NCBI GenBank assembly: GCA_018606645.1 | Contig: JAGVRI010000005.1 | Coordinates: forward strand, 179,714-243,713 | Reading direction: 5' to 3' | Length of the DNA stretch: 64,000 nt | Source: Chloroflexota bacterium | Lineage (GTDB): Bacteria; Chloroflexota; Anaerolineae; JAAYZQ01 | In this document: positions 17,587 through 26,177 of the stretch, one piece after another | Layout: each line of letters begins with the position of its first letter | Position numbering within the stretch: position 1 is the first letter of the stretch | The notes under the pieces: model-generated | What the model was told of the DNA's origin: nothing | The model's database searches: none | What the model saw: the letters and a program-made list of their open reading frames with translations, nothing else | Program-made: the position numbers and the translations under genes

Positions 17587-18033
17587 GTGTTTGGGCGAGA
17601 GAAACGGCCGGTTGCATTAGATCGTATCGAAGTCACTATCGGTCCCACAGCGAATTTCAAGGGCGACCTGGAATGTGATGGCATTGTCAAGATCGATGGG
17701 ATTTTTCAAGGCAGCATCAAGACGGTGAGCAACGTGATCATCGGCGAGAAGGCCCGGGTGGATGCTCATATCGAGGCGCAGAATGTGTCGGTCTCCGGGC
17801 AGGCGAAGGGTACGATAGTGGCCAAGGGGCGCCTGGAGATCCTGTCCACCGGCAGGGTCTGGGCGGATGTCACGGTCAACAGTTTCCTGTTGGACGAAGG
17901 CGGAAAGCTGCACGGTGGCTTGAGAATGTTCGGTGCCGGACCCGAACCCCAGTCATTTGAGGTCCCACCGCCGACTCCGGCCATCACGCAAGTCGAAGGA
18001 GCGCATGAAGTAGAAAAGCCGAGCGCCGGGTAA
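17587..18033 (+). CDS. Bactofilin (polymer-forming cytoskeletal protein)
   Basis: A 148-residue bactofilin. The core (residues 15-115) is a right-handed beta-helix made of short turns with repeated Gly and hydrophobic positions: GDLECDGIVKIDGIFQGSIK, VIIGEKARVDAHIEAQNVSVSG, KGTIVAKGRLEILSTGRVWADV. Bactofilins self-assemble without nucleotide into filaments near the membrane that position wall-modifying enzymes. GTG 17587 is chosen because AAAGGAG lies 6 nt upstream and the predicted transcription start is 17542. Upstream ATGs at 17482 and 17536 lie within or before the promoter. A Pro-rich tail follows the core. The gene is divergent from the sugar ABC operon and ends 8 bp from the convergent TgpA-like gene. 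Confidence 0.9.
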   Translation: MFGREKRPVALDRIEVTIGPTANFKGDLECDGIVKIDGIFQGSIKTVSNVIIGEKARVDAHIEAQNVSVSGQAKGTIVAKGRLEILSTGRVWADVTVNSFLLDEGGKLHGGLRMFGAGPEPQSFEVPPPTPAITQVEGAHEVEKPSAG

Positions 18034-18041
18034 GAACGACC

Positions 18042-20378
18042 TTATCCTTCCTCATCCGCCGGCGGAACTTGGGCGGCAGGTGGGACGAGCGCCCACCAGA
18101 AGCGCCGGATGCGGTCGGTACGGCGATCCAGCCAGCATCGCCAGATGGCCGAACGGGCCTCTTGTTGAAGGGCTTTCAGCTCCAGGGGCGGAGCAGGTTT
18201 GCGACCAAAGCGTTCTTCGACATAGAGGGCTGCAATCCGCTCAATAGCCTGGCCGCCCCGGGGCGCGGAGCGAGCTACCAGCGCGGCATATTCGTGTGGC
18301 GTCTGGTAAGCATGGGGAGCCATGCCTAGCAGCCGGCTGGCCCAGTCCACCAGCTCTTCATAGGCGTGTTCGGTGAGACTCAGGCCCTCAAAGCGGCGGC
18401 GACGGGCGACGGACAGGGCCACTGCTGCCAGGCCGATCAGAGCCACGCCAAGGGCCAGTCCCGCCCATCGTCTCATCCAAAGCTGGAAGCGGATCATCGG
18501 CTCTATCGAGGGGCCAAGGTCTTCATCAGGTCCGAGTTCCCGGAGATCGTCTAGATTCTGCGGCCATGGTCCCGGCGGACGGGGATTGGGCGGGGATTCG
18601 GCTTGCTGGCGAGAGGCGGGCCGATTCAGCGGCGGTTCACCGCCAGTTGGCTCGAATTCGATCCAGCCATAGCCCGGGAAAAAGACCTCAGGCCAGGCGT
18701 GTCCATCCTTTTCCAGAATGCGGTAGACCCCCTGCTCCTTGGTGCCCTGGCTGTAGCCGCGGACGTAGCGAGCCGGCACGCCCGCCGCGCGGAGCAAGAC
18801 CACCATGGCCGAGGCATAGTAGTCGCAATACCCCTCCTGGGCGTCAAAGAGAAAATAGTCTACGCCGTCCTGTCCAGGAGTCGGGCCTTTGATCTTTTCG
18901 TTGTACGGGATTTCGCGCAGATAGGCTTCGATGGCTTTGGCTTTGTCGTAGGGGTTCTGTTGGTTGGCGGTGATCTCGCCGGCCAACTGTCGGACTCGAA
19001 GAGGCAGCGATTCGGGCAGTTGCAGGTAGCGCGGCTTGATCCAGGGCGGATAATCGGCGCTGACCTCACGCAGGGACTCTTCGTCGGCGGTGGACAGGGA
19101 CGAATGCACCTGATAGGAACTGCCAGCACGGAGAAGCTGCTGGGCATAGATCGCCGAGGGATCGCCCGGGAGGAACACCGGTTCTCTTTCGCCACGAGCG
19201 CTGGCGATATCTTCCTCGTAGCTGATGTACGAGACAACCGCCTGCACAGGCACCGAGGCGCGCAACGGCTGGCCGGCGGCGATGATCGCGTCGAACGAGC
19301 CCCAGTCACGCTGGAGGGTGACCGTCTGGGATATCTCCTGCCGCAGGGCCCATTCCGGGAAGGCCAGGTCCTGCTCATTCGCGCCGATCAAGATCGTGTC
19401 GGTGTCGGTGTTCACCCAGCCATCGCCGGTGTATTCATGAAAGACCATCACCCGCCAATAGCGGCCGGTGGCGGCCCTGACCTCGGCCACTGGCGCGTCG
19501 CTGAGCTGGATCGGCCCTCCGAACCAGGTCCGGCGGTCGGTATAAAGTAGCGGCGGATCGCCTGGGTAATGGAGGTCGCTGAAGAGCTGCGACGATCGGT
19601 CCTGGAGTTTCCGCCACGGTTCGCCGATCCGGTCCATCGCTTTCTGCAGCGGGCGGCCGGTCAACATTCCGGGGACCAGCCAGGCGAGGAGGATAGCCAG
19701 CGTGGAAAGGAGAAAGCCGGCGCGCAAGAAGCTGTACACCAGGTCGGGGCTGTAATGGACCCCGCTGTGGCGCCACTCTTGCTCATAGGAAGCCAGACTC
19801 GTACGCACGACCAGCAGCAGGGCAAAGACCAGAAAGCCGATCAGATAGCCGGTCAGGTTGATCTTGGCGGCATTGATGTTCAGCAGCAAGGCCAGACCAC
19901 TGACCGAGATGGCCCACCATACCCGTTGCCAGCGAAAGATAGCCCAGGCGCAAAAGTAGGCCATCCACCACAGGGAGAGGGCCAGGATCAGCAGAAAAAC
20001 CAGGTTATGGGCACTGATCCCTCGAGGAAGAGCCACAAAGAGGAAATGGCGGATGAGCGCCTCCAACTCTACGACGGCGACTTTGCCGGGCAACTGGCCC
20101 TGATCGACCAGGACCCGGCTGACCAGAAATGCGCTCCAGGCCAATCCGGCGAGGAGGGAGAGGAGATGAGCGGTGTGGTTTGGAAAGCGGCTTTTGGCCA
20201 GGATAATGCCCAGGATGGCGCTGCCCAGCACCACCCCTTGCAGGATGGCCAACCCCTCCACCCATTCGGCGGCCTGAATCGACCAGGCCACGCACAGGAG
20301 GGCGAGTGTCAAGAAGATGATGCTTGCCCGGCCCTCCTGCACTTCCCAATGGGACCCGATGGTCCCGGTTTCCAGCAT
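18042..20378 (-). CDS. TgpA-like membrane transglutaminase-family protein
   Basis: A 778-residue membrane protein with about eight N-terminal helices (residues 20-245, DUF3488-like) and a large periplasmic section. The papain-like transglutaminase core has Cys518 in [11 protein letters not shown], His560 in [10 protein letters not shown] and an acidic residue in [10 protein letters not shown]. Another membrane helix near 640 is followed by a cytoplasmic DUF4129-like tail. This is the TgpA architecture, essential in Pseudomonas and widespread without a known substrate. In many bacteria it is next to MoxR-ATPase and DUF58 genes, which are absent here. An SD (GAGGA) and its own promoter precede the start. 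Confidence 0.9.
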   Translation of the reverse strand: MLETGTIGSHWEVQEGRASIIFLTLALLCVAWSIQAAEWVEGLAILQGVVLGSAILGIILAKSRFPNHTAHLLSLLAGLAWSAFLVSRVLVDQGQLPGKVAVVELEALIRHFLFVALPRGISAHNLVFLLILALSLWWMAYFCAWAIFRWQRVWWAISVSGLALLLNINAAKINLTGYLIGFLVFALLLVVRTSLASYEQEWRHSGVHYSPDLVYSFLRAGFLLSTLAILLAWLVPGMLTGRPLQKAMDRIGEPWRKLQDRSSQLFSDLHYPGDPPLLYTDRRTWFGGPIQLSDAPVAEVRAATGRYWRVMVFHEYTGDGWVNTDTDTILIGANEQDLAFPEWALRQEISQTVTLQRDWGSFDAIIAAGQPLRASVPVQAVVSYISYEEDIASARGEREPVFLPGDPSAIYAQQLLRAGSSYQVHSSLSTADEESLREVSADYPPWIKPRYLQLPESLPLRVRQLAGEITANQQNPYDKAKAIEAYLREIPYNEKIKGPTPGQDGVDYFLFDAQEGYCDYYASAMVVLLRAAGVPARYVRGYSQGTKEQGVYRILEKDGHAWPEVFFPGYGWIEFEPTGGEPPLNRPASRQQAESPPNPRPPGPWPQNLDDLRELGPDEDLGPSIEPMIRFQLWMRRWAGLALGVALIGLAAVALSVARRRRFEGLSLTEHAYEELVDWASRLLGMAPHAYQTPHEYAALVARSAPRGGQAIERIAALYVEERFGRKPAPPLELKALQQEARSAIWRCWLDRRTDRIRRFWWALVPPAAQVPPADEEG

Positions 20379-20505
20379 CTCACGTCCTCTACTTTCCCGG
20401 CCACGTCAGGCGAGTCCTGCTGGGTCAGCGCCGGCGTGTTTGGCCTGCCGGCGAGCCTCAGTTCCTGGCGACGCACCCGTCTTTGTTTGCCCCTTCGCCG
20501 ATTTC

Positions 20506-20534
20506 ATTGTAGCCGGAAGGGCCGGGGAAGTCAA
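20506..20534 (-). promoter_or_regulatory. Promoter of the TgpA-like gene
   Basis: Minus strand TTGACT (20529-20534), 17-bp spacer, TACAAT (20506-20511). The leader to 20378 is about 120 nt. Confidence 0.65.
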
Positions 20535-20565
20535 GGGTCGGATGCCCTGTTTGCCGAAAAACTGT

Positions 20566-20594
20566 TTGACAAGGGAGATGAACCATGGTATGAT
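20566..20594 (+). promoter_or_regulatory. Promoter of the Thr/Pro-rich protein, leaderless geometry
   Basis: TTGACA (20566-20571), 17-bp spacer, TATGAT (20589-20594). Seven bases separate it from ATG 20602, so the message should begin at or next to the start codon. Confidence 0.65.
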
Positions 20595-20601
20595 GACGTC
20601 A

Positions 20602-21159
20602 ATGGACCGGTTTCGTGCTTTGCCGGATGACCGGCAAAGGCTCTACCTGTTGTTGATCGGCGCGATTTTGCTCACGTTGCCGTGCTATTGCCTCGGGTTC
20701 TTGCTCTTGGTCGTGGCCCCGTCCCCGGCGACTCCGATGCCGCCTCCCACCTGGACGCGGTTCCTGTTGGCCACCCTGACCCCGACGGCAACGACCCATT
20801 GGACGGCCACACCGGCACTCCCTTCTGCCACTCCCAGACTGGGAGCCAGCGCTACCTTTACGGCCAGCCCTACCCACAGGCCGGTGTTTACCCCCACCGC
20901 CAGCCGAACGCCCACACGGACGAATACCCCGACCCAGACCGTGACCCGAACGAGTACTCCGACCCAGACCGCAACAGCCACCCGCACGCCGACCCAGACG
21001 GCCACGGCCACTCGCACCCCGACCAGAACACCCACCCCGACCCAGACGCCGACCGCGACCTTTACCCTGACCGTGACGCCGACCGAGACGGCGACCGAGT
21101 TTCCCTCGCCGCTGAGCACCCCCTCTGAGGGGGCGATGTCGCGATCGGCGTTATGGTGA
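20602..21159 (+). CDS. Single-pass membrane protein with Thr/Pro-rich extracytoplasmic tail
   Basis: A 185-residue protein read from ATG 20602, which lies exactly where the promoter predicts the transcript to start. ATGs at 20590 and 20593 overlap the -10 hexamer. Residues 1-14 are charged, about 15-40 form one membrane helix ([20 protein letters not shown]), and the remaining 140 residues are almost only Thr and Pro with a TPTxTxTRTP periodicity. Such low-complexity tails are typical of Chloroflexota cell-surface proteins and could be glycosylated, wall-spanning stalks. There is no enzymatic domain. It is divergent from the TgpA-like gene and 75 bp upstream of the next membrane-protein gene. 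Confidence 0.7.
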   Translation: MDRFRALPDDRQRLYLLLIGAILLTLPCYCLGFLLLVVAPSPATPMPPPTWTRFLLATLTPTATTHWTATPALPSATPRLGASATFTASPTHRPVFTPTASRTPTRTNTPTQTVTRTSTPTQTATATRTPTQTATATRTPTRTPTPTQTPTATFTLTVTPTETATEFPSPLSTPSEGAMSRSALW

Positions 21160-21234
21160 TCTACGTGCTGGAGGTGCAACGATCAGCAACCCAGAACGTT
21201 TCAACGAAGGACCATTCGACGGAGGTCATGAACC

Positions 21235-21771
21235 ATGTCAAAACCTGAAGCGCCGACTGAGCATGTCCGACGACATCGAGTGCGGAAGAGCCGCCGGTCG
21301 AACCGGTTCATTTCTTCTCTGGCGCAAATCTGGCGTCAATGGTGGGTGGAGATCCTGGTAGTCATCCTCATTGGCTTTGCCATCTTTTTGTTGTTCGAGC
21401 GGATGAACATCCGTCAGACAATCTTGGCCGGATTGCGGCGTGCTGCCGCGTGGGTCTCGTGGCTGATCTCGGTAGCGGTGGCCGGCGTGGCCGGCTTTGT
21501 CCGGCGGACTACCGTATCGGACCTGATCGCCTATCTATTGCTGGTGCTGGTGGCCGGGCTGGTGGTATGGCGGGTGCGCTGGAGGATCATGAATTCGCCA
21601 CGTCTGACGGAGATGCGCTGTCCCCTGTGCGGGAGCGAGTTGCACCGGGTCCATCGGCGGACGAGGGACCGGATCGTGGGGTTGTTGGTGCCGGTCCGTC
21701 GGTATGGGTGTCGGAATGCCAGTTGTGGATGGCGCGGGCTGCGGGTGCGGCGGCCCCATTATGAATCGTGA
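21235..21771 (+). CDS. Membrane protein with C-terminal zinc-ribbon-like domain
   Basis: A 178-residue protein of unknown function. A very basic N-terminus (RRHRVRKSRRSNR) is followed by two or three membrane helices, at about 36-53, 67-87 and 95-112. The C-terminal cytoplasmic domain has a CPLCG pair near residue 129 and a CRNASCGW pair near 160, a probable zinc ribbon. It starts at ATG 21235 with GGAGG upstream. Its TGA stop overlaps the GTG start of the prepilin peptidase by 4 bp (GTGA), so the two are translationally coupled. That suggests a role connected with type IV pili or secretion, but no family name is recognised. Confidence 0.7.
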   Translation: MSKPEAPTEHVRRHRVRKSRRSNRFISSLAQIWRQWWVEILVVILIGFAIFLLFERMNIRQTILAGLRRAAAWVSWLISVAVAGVAGFVRRTTVSDLIAYLLLVLVAGLVVWRVRWRIMNSPRLTEMRCPLCGSELHRVHRRTRDRIVGLLVPVRRYGCRNASCGWRGLRVRRPHYES

Positions 21772-22568
21772 ACGGCGTGTACCTCCCGATGATCGTGCTC
21801 TACGCCCTGTTGGGCCTTGGGGTCGGTGCCTGGCTGAATGTTTGCGCTGACCAGCTTCCGCGCTGGCGCCGCCTTCGCCGAGCGCCGTTCTGTCCCTACT
21901 GCGATCAACCCCGACCGTGGTGGGCCTGGATCAGCACGCTGGCCTATCTGCGATTCCGGCCTGGCTGTCCTTACTGCGGAGCCTCCATCTCGTGGCGTCA
22001 TCCTCTGACCGAGCTAGGGACGGCGGGTCTGTTTGCCTTCTTGTGGGCCCGGTACGGAACGGAAGACTGGAGATTCCTGGTTCTTTATACGGTCTATGCC
22101 TCGATCCTGGTTCTGGTCCTCATCATCGATCTCGAGCACCGGTTGATCCTGAACGTGGTCATCTACCCGGCCTGGCTGTTGGCCCTGGCCGGGAGTTTCC
22201 TCCATCCCAAACCCTATTTCTACCGCCTGGCTCTGGTGGGGGGAGCGGTTGGTTTTGGCTTGCTGTTTCTGATCTATCTGGGAGGGGAGCTCTTCATCCG
22301 GATCGTGAGCCGGATGAGGGGCAAGCCGCTCCATGCAGTGGCGTTTGGCTTTGGGGATGTCCGGCTGGGAGGATTTATCGGCCTGATCCTGGGATTCCCG
22401 GCGGTATTGACGGCGCTGCTCATTACCGTTCTGACAGGGGGCCTGTTCGGTTCGGTGTATTGGTTGGTGCGCGCGGTCATTCTGCGACGCTATTCCCTGT
22501 TTACTGCGATTCCGTACGGTCCTTTCCTGGTCCTGGGGGCGATGGTGGTCATGTTCTGGGGCAGATGA
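21768..22568 (+). CDS. Prepilin peptidase (type IV leader peptidase)
   Basis: A 266-residue polytopic aspartic protease of the PilD/GspO family, which cleaves and N-methylates type IV prepilins. The N-terminal cytoplasmic loop carries two zinc CxxC pairs (CPYCDQPRPWW and CPYCGASISWRHPL) near residues 44 and 66. The two catalytic aspartates lie in LIIDLEHRLILN near 122 and FGFGDVRLGG near 193. All key residues are present and the length is normal. It starts with GTG overlapping the previous stop codon. No pilin genes are in the window, so its substrates are encoded elsewhere. Confidence 0.93.
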   Translation: MNGVYLPMIVLYALLGLGVGAWLNVCADQLPRWRRLRRAPFCPYCDQPRPWWAWISTLAYLRFRPGCPYCGASISWRHPLTELGTAGLFAFLWARYGTEDWRFLVLYTVYASILVLVLIIDLEHRLILNVVIYPAWLLALAGSFLHPKPYFYRLALVGGAVGFGLLFLIYLGGELFIRIVSRMRGKPLHAVAFGFGDVRLGGFIGLILGFPAVLTALLITVLTGGLFGSVYWLVRAVILRRYSLFTAIPYGPFLVLGAMVVMFWGR

Positions 22569-22656
22569 CCTGCCAGCGAGGGACTTGCCACGGCAGGCGC
22601 AGCGGTCTTTCGTCGTGCCGCATCACAGCCCACAGCCCTTCGAGGGGGCAAACCGC

Positions 22657-22685
22657 TTGACTTTTTTCCCTACCGTGTGTATGAT
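22657..22685 (+). promoter_or_regulatory. Promoter of aspS
   Basis: TTGACT (22657-22662), 17-bp spacer, TATGAT (22680-22685). Leader about 25 nt with GAGAGGA before the ATG at 22717. Confidence 0.7.
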
Positions 22686-22716
22686 ATCGGCCAATTTGGG
22701 GCGAGAGGATTAGACC

Positions 22717-24483
22717 ATGCTCAAGACGCACAACTGCGGTGAATTGAGAGCGGTTCATGTGGGGCAGCGGGTCACCCTGGCCGGATGGGTCCATCAGTAC
22801 CGGGGCCACGGCGGGTTGTTGTTCATTAACCTGCGGGATCGATCCGGGATCGTCCAGGTGGTTTTTGAGCAAGAGTCCGCTCCAGAGGCGCACGCCATCG
22901 CCGATGAGGCCCGGGCTGAATGGGTGCTTCAGGTGCGGGGTACGGTGCGACGGCGGCCGGCCGGGACGGAGAATTTGAGCCTGCCCACCGGCGAGGTGGA
23001 AGTGGCTGCCGAGGAAGTCACCGTTTTGAACCGGGCCAAAACGCCACCGTTCTACATCGATCGGGAGGCGGGGGAAGCCGAGGCGCTTCGCCTTCGCTAT
23101 CGGTATCTGGACCTGCGCCGGGAGCGGATGCAACGCAACCTGATCCTCCGCCACCGGGTGGTCAAGTTCATCCGCGATTTCCTGGATGAGCGCGGGTTCA
23201 TCGAGATCGAGACTCCGATCCTGACCAAGAGCACACCAGAGGGAGCTCGTGACTACCTGGTGCCCAGCCGCACCCATCCGGGGCACTTTTTTGCCCTGCC
23301 CCAGTCCCCGCAGCAGCTCAAGCAGTTGCTGATGGTGGCCGGTTTTGAGCGCTATTTTCAGATCGCCCGCTGTTTTCGCGATGAGGACCTGCGTGGCGAC
23401 CGCCAGCCCGAGTTCACTCAACTGGACCTGGAGATGAGCTTTGTCGAGCGGGAAGACATCCTGCAATTGGTGGAGGAGTTGTACACCCGCCTGGTGGAGG
23501 AGGTGAGCGACAAGAAGCTGCTCTTCAAGCCGTTCCCCCGGCTGAGTTACCATGAGGCGATGACTCGCTTTGGCAAAGACAATCCCGATCTCCGCTTTGG
23601 GATGGAGCTGGTGGATGTCAGCGATCTGGTGGGGGACAGTGACTATGAGGTGTTCAGGCGGGTGGTTGCCGAGGGGGGACAGGTCAAGGGACTGTGCGCC
23701 GAGGGGCTGGCCGGGTACAGCCGCCGGCAGATCGACGAACTCAACGCCTTTGTTCAGAACTATGGGGCGAAAGGGCTGGCCTGGCTTGCCATCCAGGAGG
23801 AAGGCATCCGTTCCTCCTTCACCAGATTTCTGAATCCGGGGACGGTGGAGGCGATCATCCAGCGGATGAAGGCGCGAACCGGGGATTTGCTCCTCTTGGT
23901 AGCCGACCGACCGGCGATCGTCGCCGAGGCGTTGGGGCGGCTGCGCGTCGAATTGGGCGACCGACTTGGCTTGCGCGATAACAATGTGCTGGCCATGGCC
24001 TGGATCATCGACTTTCCCCTGTTTCACTGGAATGAAGAGGAGCAACGCTGGGACCCCAGCCATCACCTGTTCACCGCTCCCATGCCGGAGGACCTTCCTC
24101 TGCTGGATACTGACCCGGGTGCGGCGCGGGGTCAGCAGTATGACCTGGTGTGCAACAACTATGAGATCGGCGGCGGCAGCATCCGCATCCATCAGCGGGA
24201 AGTTCAGGAAAAGGTCTTTGCCTTGATCGGCCTGAAGATGGAGGAGGCCCGTCAGCAGTTCGGTCACATGCTCGAGGCGTTCGAGTATGGCACGCCGCCC
24301 CATGGGGGCATCGCGCCGGGGATCGATCGCCTGGTGATGTTGCTCGCCGGCGAGCCAAATATTCGGGAGGTGATGGCGTTTCCCAAAACGCAGAGCGCTG
24401 CTGACTTGATGATGGGCTGTCCGTCGCCGGTCAGCGAGCGACAGCTTCAGGAGCTAGGTCTCGCCCTCATCGAAAGGGTGTAG
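22717..24483 (+). CDS. aspS: Aspartyl-tRNA synthetase
   Basis: A 588-residue bacterial-type class II aminoacyl-tRNA synthetase. The N-terminal OB-fold anticodon-binding domain (1-105, [20 protein letters not shown]) is followed by the catalytic core with motif 2 [14 protein letters not shown] near residue 222. The bacterial GAD insertion domain (about 290-420) contains [13 protein letters not shown] at its end. Motif 3 is [13 protein letters not shown] near 532. It charges tRNA-Asp. Whether it also charges tRNA-Asn cannot be judged from sequence alone. It is monocistronic with its own promoter; a probable 6S RNA gene follows. Confidence 0.97.
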   Translation: MLKTHNCGELRAVHVGQRVTLAGWVHQYRGHGGLLFINLRDRSGIVQVVFEQESAPEAHAIADEARAEWVLQVRGTVRRRPAGTENLSLPTGEVEVAAEEVTVLNRAKTPPFYIDREAGEAEALRLRYRYLDLRRERMQRNLILRHRVVKFIRDFLDERGFIEIETPILTKSTPEGARDYLVPSRTHPGHFFALPQSPQQLKQLLMVAGFERYFQIARCFRDEDLRGDRQPEFTQLDLEMSFVEREDILQLVEELYTRLVEEVSDKKLLFKPFPRLSYHEAMTRFGKDNPDLRFGMELVDVSDLVGDSDYEVFRRVVAEGGQVKGLCAEGLAGYSRRQIDELNAFVQNYGAKGLAWLAIQEEGIRSSFTRFLNPGTVEAIIQRMKARTGDLLLLVADRPAIVAEALGRLRVELGDRLGLRDNNVLAMAWIIDFPLFHWNEEEQRWDPSHHLFTAPMPEDLPLLDTDPGAARGQQYDLVCNNYEIGGGSIRIHQREVQEKVFALIGLKMEEARQQFGHMLEAFEYGTPPHGGIAPGIDRLVMLLAGEPNIREVMAFPKTQSAADLMMGCPSPVSERQLQELGLALIERV

Positions 24484-24510
24484 GCCCTGCGGTCGAGATC
24501 AATTTCGGAC

Positions 24511-24539
24511 TTGCGCATTTTTCGATTTTGTGCTATGAT
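24511..24539 (+). promoter_or_regulatory. Promoter of the 6S-like RNA
   Basis: TTGCGC (24511-24516), 17-bp spacer, TATGAT (24534-24539). Transcription should start at 24546-24547, the first base of the RNA's closing helix. Confidence 0.7.
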
Positions 24540-24546
24540 AGTAGCA

Positions 24547-24724
24547 GGCACCTGCTGTGTGCGTGATGTCTGTAAGAGAGAGGTTTGAGCCAACACTCGA
24601 ACGTAGGGAGTCGGGCGCCGGAGAGGATGCGATAGCCCTGCCTGGGTAAGGCAGTAATCTTTGGGTAGGCTCCCACCTGGTGAGACAGGTTCAAAACCAA
24701 CAAGACACACGGCACAGCGGGGCC
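24547..24724 (+). ncRNA. ssrS: Probable 6S RNA
   Basis: A roughly 178-nt RNA can be drawn between the promoter and a terminator. Its ends pair: GGC-CCTGCTGTG (from 24547, one bulged A) with CACAGCGGG-GCC (to 24724), extended by TGTCT with AGACA. A second helix joins GGTTTGAGCC (24582-24591) to GGTTCAAAACC, and a third joins GTAGGGAG (24603) to CTCCCAC. Between these lies an open bubble whose 3' side holds a small ACCTG/CAGGT hairpin. The apex contains GCCT/AGGC. Length, single-hairpin shape and central bubble match 6S RNA, which mimics an open promoter and binds the sigma70 holoenzyme. No covariance model was run, so another structured RNA remains possible. Confidence 0.6.
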
Positions 24725-24731
24725 GAAAATT

Positions 24732-24765
24732 AAAGCCACCGGTTCATTCCGATCCGGTGGCTTTT
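24732..24765 (+). terminator. Intrinsic terminator after the 6S-like RNA
   Basis: An 11-bp perfect stem, AAAGCCACCGG (24732-24742) with CCGGTGGCTTT (24754-24764), ending in TTTT. Confidence 0.8.
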
Positions 24766-24777
24766 GTGATCTACAAG

Positions 24778-24806
24778 TTGACGAATGAGCACCCGTGTGT
24801 TATACT
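24778..24806 (+). promoter_or_regulatory. Promoter of the second SCP2 gene
   Basis: TTGACG (24778-24783), 17-bp spacer, TATACT (24801-24806). Predicted start near 24813, which excludes an in-frame ATG at 24795 and supports ATG 24849. Confidence 0.7.
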
Positions 24807-24848
24807 TGCAACCTGCAGTTCCTACATCCAGTCCATGGGGAGGTAGCC

Positions 24849-25175
24849 ATGCCGTTGGAAGCGAAAGACCTGTTCGAGGGTATGCCCCAGGCCTTCCTAC
24901 CGGAGAAAGCGGGCAATGTCAAGGCGCTCTTTCAATTCAGTCTCACCGGAGAGGGTGGTGGGCAGTGGGTATTGGAGGTCGCCGATGGCCGCTGTCAGGT
25001 GCGAGAGGAGACCGCTGACAAGCCCGATGTGACCCTGACCATGGCCGCCAGCGATTTTGTGGCGCTCTATCAGAACCAACTCAACCCGGTTCAGGCCTTT
25101 ATGGGAGGCAGGATCAAGGTGTCCGGCAATGTGGGGCTGGTGATGCAACTGCTGAACTGGTTTCAACGTGGGTAG
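24849..25175 (+). CDS. SCP2 sterol-binding domain protein (short form)
   Basis: A 108-residue SCP2-fold protein. It contains the N-terminal helix (LEAKDLFEGMPQAF), the central strands FQFSLTGEGGGQWVLEVADG and KPDVTLTMAASDFVALYQ, and the helix-glycine stretch LNPVQAFMGGRIKVSGNVGLVMQLL that forms the lipid tunnel. This C-terminal motif is the best family marker. ATG 24849 has GGAGG about 8 nt upstream. It is a paralogue in fold, not a close duplicate, of the 136-residue SCP2 protein at 11496. Stand-alone bacterial SCP2 proteins are thought to bind acyl chains. It is transcribed alone from its own promoter. Confidence 0.88.
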   Translation: MPLEAKDLFEGMPQAFLPEKAGNVKALFQFSLTGEGGGQWVLEVADGRCQVREETADKPDVTLTMAASDFVALYQNQLNPVQAFMGGRIKVSGNVGLVMQLLNWFQRG

Positions 25176-25264
25176 GTCGCTGCTGACGGCTTTGATTGTC
25201 CGGGAGGGCTGGGAGTGCCAGCAGATTCGGTGGGTTACCCAGCGGCGTCGATGCCAAAAACAAT

Positions 25265-25296
25265 GAGAGCTAAGGGCGGCCCAACCCTTAGCTCTC
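25265..25296. other. 12-bp perfect hairpin, terminator-like on the minus strand
   Basis: GAGAGCTAAGGG (25265-25276), an 8-nt loop and CCCTTAGCTCTC (25285-25296). On the minus strand the stem is followed by ATTGTTTTTGG, terminator-like. On the plus strand it is followed by a strong SD rather than a T-run. No gene on the minus strand obviously needs it. Confidence 0.6.
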
Positions 25297-25314
25297 TCAA
25301 AAAGGAGGAGAAGA

Positions 25315-25329
25315 ATGTGTAAAAGGTAG
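25315..25329 (+). CDS. Four-codon mini-ORF (MCKR) behind a perfect SD
   Basis: AAAGGAGGAG lies 4-7 nt before ATG TGT AAA AGG TAG. The SD is among the strongest in the window. The stop codon falls at the foot of the long palindromic element and just after a perfect hairpin. It could be a leader peptide that controls folding of that element, or a chance match. No downstream gene is clearly in the same transcript, because the next CDS has its own promoter at 25501. Confidence 0.3.
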   Translation: MCKR

Positions 25330-25417
25330 CATGGTTCATTTGACCTCCCAGATCGCTCCCGCCCTTGCGGGCCTCCTGGTGAGGATGACGCTCGCCCACG
25401 ATGAACCATGCCCTTTT
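25321..25417. other. Long palindromic structured element, unknown
   Basis: AAAAGG (25321) and CATGGTTCAT (25330-25339) pair with ATGAACCATG (25401-25410) and CCTTTT (25412-25417). Together they enclose 61 bases that can fold further: CCTC-CAG with CTG-GAGG, and a CCCGC/GCGGG tip at 25358-25371. Either strand ends in TTTT. A structured RNA, a bidirectional terminator or a small palindromic mobile repeat would all fit. I compared it with SRP RNA and found no match to the conserved domain IV. Confidence 0.5.
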
Positions 25418-25500
25418 CAACCGTATTCTATCATATATTGCGCATCGGTACTGGACGGAAACTATACGTTTACCCTACGATACTACTAGAAACTATGAGT

Positions 25501-25528
25501 TTGCGATCAAGGGTCGGTGTGGTACAAT
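25501..25528 (+). promoter_or_regulatory. Promoter of the helical protein gene
   Basis: TTGCGA (25501-25506), 16-bp spacer, TACAAT (25523-25528). The leader to GTG 25550 is about 15 nt and contains GGAGGG. Confidence 0.6.
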
Positions 25529-25549
25529 TCGCTGTGGAGAGGAGGGACT

Positions 25550-26173
25550 GTGACCGAGTCGATTGTCGTCATCCGTTTGACGCGAAATCTGCGCTACAAG
25601 TTGACCTACATCAAGATCTTTGAGACCTATCTGGAAAGCATCACCGAACCGGAAATCGCGGAACTTTTGAAGCTGTTGATCCAGGCTCAGCAACTGGCGG
25701 TGGGACCTCTGTCCCGCTACCTGCGGCACCTGGAGGTGAACGTTCAGGAACTGGAACTGGATGACAAGCTGATGAGCCATGCGATGAGTCGGGACGATCT
25801 AAAATCCCGGATGCGTTTCATTTACGACGGTCTGAAGCGGGCCGTGGCCTGGTACAAAACCCAGTTGCTGGATAAGCAGATGGTGGCGGACCCGGAGCTG
25901 CGGAGCATTTTGTTGGAACTGGGGGAGATCGATGCCGCCAAGTTGTGGCGGACCGAGGCGGTGATGGCGATGTTCAAGATCCCGACCGAGGTGAAGGAGA
26001 AGACCTGGGAGGAAGAGCTTGTCCGGATAGAGCCAGAGTCGGAAAAGGGCTGGCGGCCGCGCTTGACGGATGAGGTCCCCAGACCTTCGTGGACTGGCAC
26101 GGCGTTTCCCAAATGGTCTGGAACCCGCCGGCCATCCGGCAAGGGTTCGCGCCAGACGAACAAGAAGGAGTGA
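25550..26173 (+). CDS. Uncharacterised helical protein, possibly ferritin-like fold
   Basis: A 207-residue protein of unknown function starting at GTG 25550, with GGAGG 5 nt upstream. Residues 1-150 are predicted almost entirely helical, with four amphipathic helices (YIKIFETYLESITEPEIAELL, AVGPLSRYLRHLEVNVQEL, RMRFIYDGLKRAVAWYKTQLL and ILLELGEIDAAKLWRTEAVMAMF). That pattern resembles a ferritin-like four-helix bundle, but the paired ExxH iron motifs are not evident. The last 45 residues are basic, Pro/Arg-rich and probably disordered. Its stop codon lies 4 bp before the 3-hydroxyacyl-CoA dehydrogenase ATG, so the two genes form an operon. Confidence 0.6.
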   Translation: MTESIVVIRLTRNLRYKLTYIKIFETYLESITEPEIAELLKLLIQAQQLAVGPLSRYLRHLEVNVQELELDDKLMSHAMSRDDLKSRMRFIYDGLKRAVAWYKTQLLDKQMVADPELRSILLELGEIDAAKLWRTEAVMAMFKIPTEVKEKTWEEELVRIEPESEKGWRPRLTDEVPRPSWTGTAFPKWSGTRRPSGKGSRQTNKKE

Positions 26174-26177
26174 AGCG

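Noticed and set aside
22549..24303. 584-codon open frame antisense to aspS
   Set aside because: It lacks an SD, resembles no family, and mirrors the codon bias of the real gene; high GC keeps antisense frames open.
25321..25417. Signal recognition particle RNA on the minus strand
   Set aside because: Size and hairpin shape fit, but the conserved domain IV sequence (GGAAGCAGC-type) is missing.
25331..25490. 52-codon plus-strand frame starting inside the palindromic element
   Set aside because: Its start lies in the hairpin arm and the peptide resembles nothing known; the palindrome explains the conservation better.
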